In this document: positions 61,001 through 64,000 of the stretch, one piece after another
How the letters are laid out: every line of letters begins with the position of its first letter
How positions within the stretch are numbered: the first letter of the stretch is position 1
From: Zobellia galactanivorans
GTDB lineage: Bacteria > Bacteroidota > Bacteroidia > Flavobacteriales > Flavobacteriaceae
DNA: 64,000 nt
Assembly (NCBI RefSeq): GCF_000973105.1
Contig: NC_015844.1
Span: 62,001-126,000 of the forward strand
Direction of reading: 5' to 3'
Notes under the pieces: model-generated
Told to the model about the DNA's origin: nothing
Database searches by the model: none
What the model saw: the letters and a program-made list of their open reading frames with translations, nothing else
Position numbers and translations under genes: made by a program

Positions 61001-61039
61001 TCCTACCATAAGGACTAAAATGGATACTGTTTTCTTCAT
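58004..61039 (-). CDS. ThuA / PQQ-type sugar dehydrogenase-like / PKD / cytochrome c lipoprotein
   Basis: The ATG at 61039 gives MKKTVSILVLMVGLILAAC, a lipoprotein signal with Cys 19, and 1011 residues. Domains in order: ThuA-type Rossmann domain (about 30-260; VLVFSKTSGWHHKSIPAGI, GGFVGIHAAADTEYDWGWY); six-bladed GSDH/PQQ-like propeller (about 285-705; ICCHTGGSIAFGPDKLLYLS, DLRGKIIRIKV, YTMGHRNPYRISVD); PKD domain (about 730-815); class I cytochrome c (about 870-960; CKTCH near 879-883 and the Met ligand in VMPAHP). The layout suggests a cell-surface or periplasmic carbohydrate oxidation enzyme that hands electrons to its own heme. The cofactor of the propeller is inferred only. Confidence 0.9.
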   Translation of the reverse strand: MKKTVSILVLMVGLILAACGDGSQKREGKPKVLVFSKTSGWHHKSIPAGIAAIQKLGAENGFQVDTTKNSELFNEDNLKQYSAIIFLSTTLNVLDAKQEASFERYIQAGGGFVGIHAAADTEYDWGWYTKLVGAQFASHPKGTPEADFIITDKNFAATEFFTDSVWHRSDEIYNYNKINPDVHVVMTVDESTYEGGTNGDYHPFAWYHEFDGGRAFYTGAGHTDETFSEELFLKHLLGGINYAIGENKVLDYSKATTQIPPDLDRFTKKQLSVGEFFEPTEMAVLPNNDVLIAQRRGQVLLYSDASQELKEVASLDVYYKTLNTPGVNAEEGLMGLQKDPDFATNHWIYLYYSPTGDKWVNRLSRFQYKDGVFDLASEQVILEVDSQREICCHTGGSIAFGPDKLLYLSTGDNSTPFNEKGVKYVNNGYAPLNDIPGHEQYDARRSSGNTNDLRGKIIRIKVNEDGSYDIPEGNLFAKGTEKARPEIYTMGHRNPYRISVDQKNSTLYWGEVGPDARNDQFEKRGPKGYDEMNRATEAGNFGWPLFIADNKPYVDYDYETGESGITFDPQKPINDSKNNTGLRELPPAKEAYIYYPYVDSKEFPEVGSGGRNAMAGPTYYSDMYPNGGGLPSYFDGKTIIYDWMRGWMKAVTFFEDGTLYKMEPFASDIKVNNLIDMEMGPNGRVYLLEYGSGWFTQNENSALSYIEYNGGNRPPIIDHMIVDHTSGKLPLTVNAKVEARDREDDAITYVWDLGNGETKETTEPKISHTYDTAGDYRISVEVKDDKGDAVKSDMITIVAGNSRPEVTIALEGNAEFFEKGVPVKYEVKAKDADGDIIDPKNIFVSVDYLESFDEQNMSLGHQQVSAAVTGKALTQGMDCKTCHKENGPSIGPNYMAVADKYKKDKKAKAYLQKKIVSGGGGVWGEVVMPAHPNITKDETRQIVEYIMSLADTSVKEKSLPASGSIVPKPTKDDKVMVITASYTDNGQEGAIPLTGVQTVVLKEKEAADTSK

Positions 61040-61218
61040 AAATGAAATGCTTGACTTATTTGGTTTAGTTTGAAACAAGTTTTAAATGTAAGGATTAGCT
61101 TTCTAATCGCCCAAAAGGAAGTGTTAGAAATACAATTTTGGGAAAATATTAATACAGTTTGACCATGATTTTATACTAACTTGAAAATTCAGATTACTTT
61201 ATTAAATAAAAAAATACG

Positions 61219-61812
61219 ATGAACGACCAACATGACTATTGGACGCAACGGTACAAAGAAAACAATACGGGATGGGATATCGGCTACCCCTCTACCCCCA
61301 TAAAGACCTACGTTGACCAACTTACCGACAAAAACCTTTCTATTTTAATACCCGGGGCCGGAAATGCCTATGAAGCAGAATACCTTTGGAAAGAAGGTTT
61401 TAAGAATGTTTTTGTGATGGACGTCTCGGAAATACCTTTAGAACATTTTCTCAATAGAAATCCCGATTTCCCCAAAGCACAATTGCTACAGGAAAACTTC
61501 TTTGAACACCAAGGGCAATACGATCTTATTCTTGAGCAAACCTTTTTCTGTTCATTCCCTCCTACCGACGATAATCGCAATGCCTATGCACGGCAAATGG
61601 CCAAACTTTTAAAACCCAAGGGGAAACTGGTAGGCCTTTGGTTCGATATTCCCCTGACAGGAGATATGGAAAAACGTCCTTTTGGCGGCTCTAAAGAACT
61701 ATACCTGAACCACCTAAACCCTTTCTTCAAGACAACCACTTTTACCCGATGCTACAACTCGATAGGCCCAAGAGCGGATAACGAGCTCTTTGGTATTTTT
61801 GTAAAAAAGTAA
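61219..61812 (+). CDS. TPMT-family SAM methyltransferase (thiol/halide type)
   Basis: A 197-residue cytoplasmic methyltransferase. The N-terminus has DYWTQRYKENNTGWDIGYPS, the W-x-x-GWDxG lid block of the thiopurine/halide methyltransferase family; then the SAM loop LIPGAGNAYEAEYLW, the acidic strand VMDVSE, the active-site strand LEQTFFCSFPP and the late block RPFGGSKELYLNHL. In plants this family (HOL/HMT) makes methyl halides and methylates hydrosulfide or thiols; in bacteria TPMT methylates selenium or tellurium species and thiols. The acceptor here is unknown. It is monocistronic between the ThuA protein and the copper-type cluster. Confidence 0.85.
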   Translation: MNDQHDYWTQRYKENNTGWDIGYPSTPIKTYVDQLTDKNLSILIPGAGNAYEAEYLWKEGFKNVFVMDVSEIPLEHFLNRNPDFPKAQLLQENFFEHQGQYDLILEQTFFCSFPPTDDNRNAYARQMAKLLKPKGKLVGLWFDIPLTGDMEKRPFGGSKELYLNHLNPFFKTTTFTRCYNSIGPRADNELFGIFVKK

Positions 61813-61920
61813 ACTACCTCGGGGCATTTAATCTCGATTATCGAGTAAAATATCTCGTACGAAGACTTTTATATGGTATTGCCGTAACCACAAAAACGAT
61901 TCTTTTTGACAAATTCTATT

Positions 61921-61949
61921 TTGTCTAAAGGAAAAAGAAAGTATTTTTG
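61921..61949 (+). promoter_or_regulatory. promoter of the copper-type cluster
   Basis: TTG (61921-61923), an 18-base spacer and TATTTTTG (61942-61949) fit the Bacteroidota promoter. The -7 box ends only four bases before the ATG at 61954, so the transcript would be nearly or fully leaderless if this start is right. Confidence 0.5.
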
Positions 61950-61953
61950 CCGA

Positions 61954-62331
61954 ATGAAACAGTACGTAGTGCTTTTCGTGACGTTTATAATGATGGTCAA
62001 ACCACTTTGGCCAGTAGCGGAATATATCGCCAACTACGACTATATCAAAAACGTACTTTGCGAGAACCGAGACAAACCGATGCTTCATTGTGACGGTAAA
62101 TGTTACTTGGCCAAACAACTCGCCAAAGAATCCGAAGAAAATAGTAAAAACCCTTTTGGGGAAAAACAGGCGAAAGTAGAAATACAGCCCGTTGTTTTCT
62201 TTCAATCCCTATTACCAATAGAATTTGGTTTCGATACCGATATTCCTTCGATCAAAAACTACAAAGTTGAATCGAATTTAATTTCCCTTCTTTTAACTTC
62301 CGACATATCGGAGCCGCCCGAGTGCGCATAA
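61954..62331 (+). CDS. small membrane-anchored protein with Cys motif, possible metal handling
   Basis: The ATG at 61954 gives a 125-residue protein; an open frame continues upstream but would cross the promoter. An N-terminal hydrophobic segment (about residues 4-22) is followed by NVLCENRDKPMLHCDGKCYL, with Cys 36, 46 and 50 plus His 45, then a charged stretch and a C-terminal hydrophobic stretch. From memory, similar short proteins with a C-x9-C-x3-C pattern are widespread in Bacteroidota, often near metal-related genes, and have no assigned role. The next same-strand genes are MbnP- and MbnH-like, which suggests copper or another soft metal; this is inference. Confidence 0.7.
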   Translation: MKQYVVLFVTFIMMVKPLWPVAEYIANYDYIKNVLCENRDKPMLHCDGKCYLAKQLAKESEENSKNPFGEKQAKVEIQPVVFFQSLLPIEFGFDTDIPSIKNYKVESNLISLLLTSDISEPPECA

Positions 62332-62544
62332 GGTCTTTCCTTGGAAAATAGCTACGCCAAACTGTATCCTAAATCGAACAGGGCGGGCATTTCCCTTTAC
62401 TAAATCGACAGGTTTTTCCTTTTTTAGGATATAAACCCTTGTCACTCAAATAAAATACAACATTCGAATGGGTTTTGGTATGCCTAGAACACATAGCATC
62501 AACATAAGCTGTTAGGTCTACCGTCCCTCAAAAAATATTTATCC

Positions 62545-63348
62545 ATGAAACATTCTTTATTGGCCCTTTCGGCCCTATTCGCCCTTTTTATGACCTCTTG
62601 TTCAAACGATGACGACATGAGCGATGACGATGCCCTAACAGGAAGCGGTGAAATCTCAATAAAATTCGATAATGGTTACAATGGTAACGACCTAGTATTA
62701 GGCGTCGAAAACGCGGCCAATGCCAATGGTGAAAAGATTACCATCAACCGTTTCAACTACATCATCAGCAACGTAAGGTTTGTCAACAAAGACGGTGAAG
62801 AGTACGCTTACGATAAAGACAATAGCTATTTTATCATCAGCCAAGAAGAAGAGGAAGACCAAATAGAACTTGACGATATCCCTGCCGGCGAATACACAAC
62901 CTTGAAATTCGGTGTTGGTGTCGATCAAGAAAAATATCTTCAAGGTTCCGAAGGACAAGGCGATTTCCTCGTCGAGGCCGAAGAGAACAACATGATGTGG
63001 TCATGGCAAGCAGGTTATAAATTCTTGAACTTTGAAGGCACCTTTACATCGGAAAGCATTACCGAGGCGACGGAATTTAAGATTCATATGGGCAGCCACG
63101 GCTCAAGTCTTGACAACTACAAGGAAGTCGTTTTACAACTACCGATGAATGTTCGTGTAAGTGATGAGATCGACTCGAATATCCACTTAAAGATAGACGC
63201 CTCAAAAATATTGGCAGGGGCCACCAACAGTATTTCACTTACCGAAAAGCAGGTGATTATGGTCGATGCCGAAAAATCGCCTCAAATAGCCGTGAATACT
63301 TCTGAAATGTTCGAAGTAGACCACATTCACAACGGTGGAGGGCACTAA
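62545..63348 (+). CDS. mbnP: MbnP-family copper-binding lipoprotein
   Basis: A 267-residue lipoprotein (signal MKHSLLALSALFALFMTSC, Cys 19) with an acidic linker. The mature domain has strands typical of MbnP: GEISIKFDNGYNG, NYIISNVRFVNKDG, IPAGEYTTLKFGVGVD, the Trp block MMWSWQAGYKFLNFEG (Trp 152 and 154), FKIHMGSHGSS (His 181 and 185) and a His-rich end VDHIHNGGGH. In Methylosinus, MbnH oxidises a Trp of MbnP to kynurenine and the product binds copper(I). Which Trp would be modified here is not known. The gap upstream (213 bases) holds no gene I can support. The peroxidase gene follows after a stem-loop. Confidence 0.85.
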   Translation: MKHSLLALSALFALFMTSCSNDDDMSDDDALTGSGEISIKFDNGYNGNDLVLGVENAANANGEKITINRFNYIISNVRFVNKDGEEYAYDKDNSYFIISQEEEEDQIELDDIPAGEYTTLKFGVGVDQEKYLQGSEGQGDFLVEAEENNMMWSWQAGYKFLNFEGTFTSESITEATEFKIHMGSHGSSLDNYKEVVLQLPMNVRVSDEIDSNIHLKIDASKILAGATNSISLTEKQVIMVDAEKSPQIAVNTSEMFEVDHIHNGGGH

Positions 63349-63365
63349 GCCAAAAGCAAAGTAAT

Positions 63366-63396
63366 TGATAACCGGCCTTTATTCGGCCGGTTATCA
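63366..63396 (+). other. intercistronic stem-loop between mbnP and mbnH
   Basis: A 12-base perfect stem with loop TTTATTC: TGATAACCGGCC (63366-63377) with GGCCGGTTATCA (63385-63396). It starts 17 bases after the mbnP stop and ends 13 bases before the mbnH ATG. No T tract follows, so it may protect the upstream message or cause partial termination. Confidence 0.7.
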
Positions 63397-63409
63397 TAAC
63401 AAAGTTAAG

Positions 63410-64000
63410 ATGCAAAAATCCAGTATACTTGTAGTACTTGTAACCTTGGCGTTGTGGTCTTGTGATACGTCCTCGGATGACTACCAGACCGTTAACGAAC
63501 CCTTGGAATTTACAGTGCCCTCGAATTTTCCGGAGCCGATCTATGACTTAGAGGCAAATCCTCCGACTACCGTGGGTTTTGAGCTGGGCAAAAAGCTTTT
63601 CTACGATGGCCGACTGTCAAGCAATGGGTTTATCTCGTGTGGATTTTGTCATGAACAACGTACCGCTTTCACACACCATGGCCACCAATTCAGCCACGGC
63701 ATAGACGACCTCGAAGGGGTTAGAAACACCCCCGCGATACAGAACGCGGCATTTATGAAAGAATTTACCTGGGATGGCGCCACAAGCCATTTAGACCTAT
63801 TTCCTATAATACCCATTACCAATGAGGTCGAAATGGGCGAAACGGTTAGCAATGTAATCGCTAAAATCAAAAGCGACGACGAATACCAAAAACTCTTCGC
63901 TCTGGCCTTTGAAGATGAGGAAGTAAACACCGAAAACTTTTTCAAGGCCCTCTCCCAATTTATGGTGATGATGATTTCGGCCGATTCAAAGTACGATAAG
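63410..64000 (+). CDS. mbnH: MbnH/MauG-like diheme cytochrome c peroxidase, N-terminal part
   Basis: The gene runs off the right edge; 197 residues are visible from the ATG at 63410. A lipoprotein-type signal ends at LALWSC (Cys 18). The first heme motif is CGFCH (residues 77-81), preceded by ELGKKLFYDGRLSSNGFIS, the standard opening of the CcpA/MauG family, and followed by VRNTPAIQNAAFMKEFTWDG. The second heme lies beyond the window. In MbnP/MbnH pairs the diheme enzyme reaches a bis-Fe(IV) state and oxidises a Trp of MbnP. Adjacency to mbnP with no other gene between supports that assignment over a plain peroxidase. Confidence 0.82.
   Translation, partial: MQKSSILVVLVTLALWSCDTSSDDYQTVNEPLEFTVPSNFPEPIYDLEANPPTTVGFELGKKLFYDGRLSSNGFISCGFCHEQRTAFTHHGHQFSHGIDDLEGVRNTPAIQNAAFMKEFTWDGATSHLDLFPIIPITNEVEMGETVSNVIAKIKSDDEYQKLFALAFEDEEVNTENFFKALSQFMVMMISADSKYDK

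Noticed and set aside
61836-61853. Small inverted repeat CTCGA-TTA-TCGAG after the methyltransferase gene
   Set aside because: A five-base stem without a T tract is too weak to call a terminator.
61828-62205. A 125-codon minus-strand frame opposite the Cys-motif protein
   Set aside because: It is the antisense shadow of 61954-62331, where the plus-strand protein has a membrane segment, Cys motif and promoter.
1-64000. CRISPR arrays, tRNA or rRNA genes, prophage, intact insertion sequences
   Set aside because: No regular spaced repeats, no tRNA-like cloverleaf in the gaps, and no transposase, integrase or phage structural motifs were seen.

Overview
The window looks like chromosomal DNA of a member of the Flavobacteriaceae (Bacteroidota), probably a marine genus near Zobellia or Maribacter; the genus is a guess from general sequence flavour. 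Family-level evidence seen directly: a secreted protein ending in a type IX secretion (T9SS) sorting domain, a DUF4199 protein, a Bacteroidota-type GlmU-like nucleotidyltransferase, type B ribosomal protein L31, a CarB that ends before the allosteric domain, and promoters of the form TTG-N19-TAnnTTTG in front of rpmH and rpmE2. The content is mostly housekeeping and metabolic. I see no CRISPR array, tRNA, rRNA, prophage or intact insertion sequence.

Layout. 0-2.7 kb: end of an iron/heme-type ABC ATPase gene, then a tight rmuC / membrane protein / acyl-CoA thioesterase operon. 2.7-6.6 kb: the three oxidative pentose-phosphate enzymes (zwf-pgl leftward, gnd rightward). 6.6-11.7 kb: a DUF3124 lipoprotein, a TPR-containing hybrid histidine kinase, a GIY-YIG-like protein and an acyl-CoA ligase. 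11.7-24.2 kb: carB, rpmH, a cardiolipin synthase-like gene, a lytic transglycosylase, mtaB, a GlmU-like gene, rpmE2 and small envelope or hypothetical genes. 24.2-24.8 kb is a gap holding a GC-rich segment with no recognisable protein.

24.8-31.7 kb is an envelope block: DUF4199 membrane protein, family 2 glycosyltransferase, phosphohexomutase and MsbA-like ABC exporter, followed by an ECF sigma factor, a single-pass protein with a duplicated PEGYF motif that is a candidate non-canonical anti-sigma factor, and a Spy/CpxP-like periplasmic protein. 31.7-40.5 kb: a Ycf48-like lipoprotein, an RsmB-like methyltransferase, purL and a T9SS-exported beta-propeller protein.

40.7-49.1 kb is a fatty-acid beta-oxidation locus: acyl-CoA ligase, MarR regulator preceded by a perfect 34-bp palindrome, then fadN, fadA and fadE. 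A small AT-rich four-helix-bundle (S23/IVS family) gene flanked by inverted repeats sits between fadN and fadA. 49.1-53.3 kb carries trehalose metabolism (GH15 hydrolase divergent from a fused trehalose-6-phosphate synthase/phosphatase). 53.5-61 kb: an MFS transporter, DEAD-box helicase, M1 peptidase and a large ThuA / sugar dehydrogenase-like / PKD / cytochrome c lipoprotein. 61.2-64 kb: a thiopurine/halide-type methyltransferase, then a likely copper-handling cluster: a small Cys-motif membrane protein, an MbnP-family lipoprotein and the start of an MbnH/MauG-like diheme peroxidase cut by the window edge.

The least ordinary items are the MbnP/MbnH cluster with its intercistronic stem-loop, the MarR palindrome abutting a -7 box, the S23-family insertion inside the fad operon, and the PEGYF-repeat sigma-associated protein. 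Family assignments come from reading motifs by eye, without database searches.
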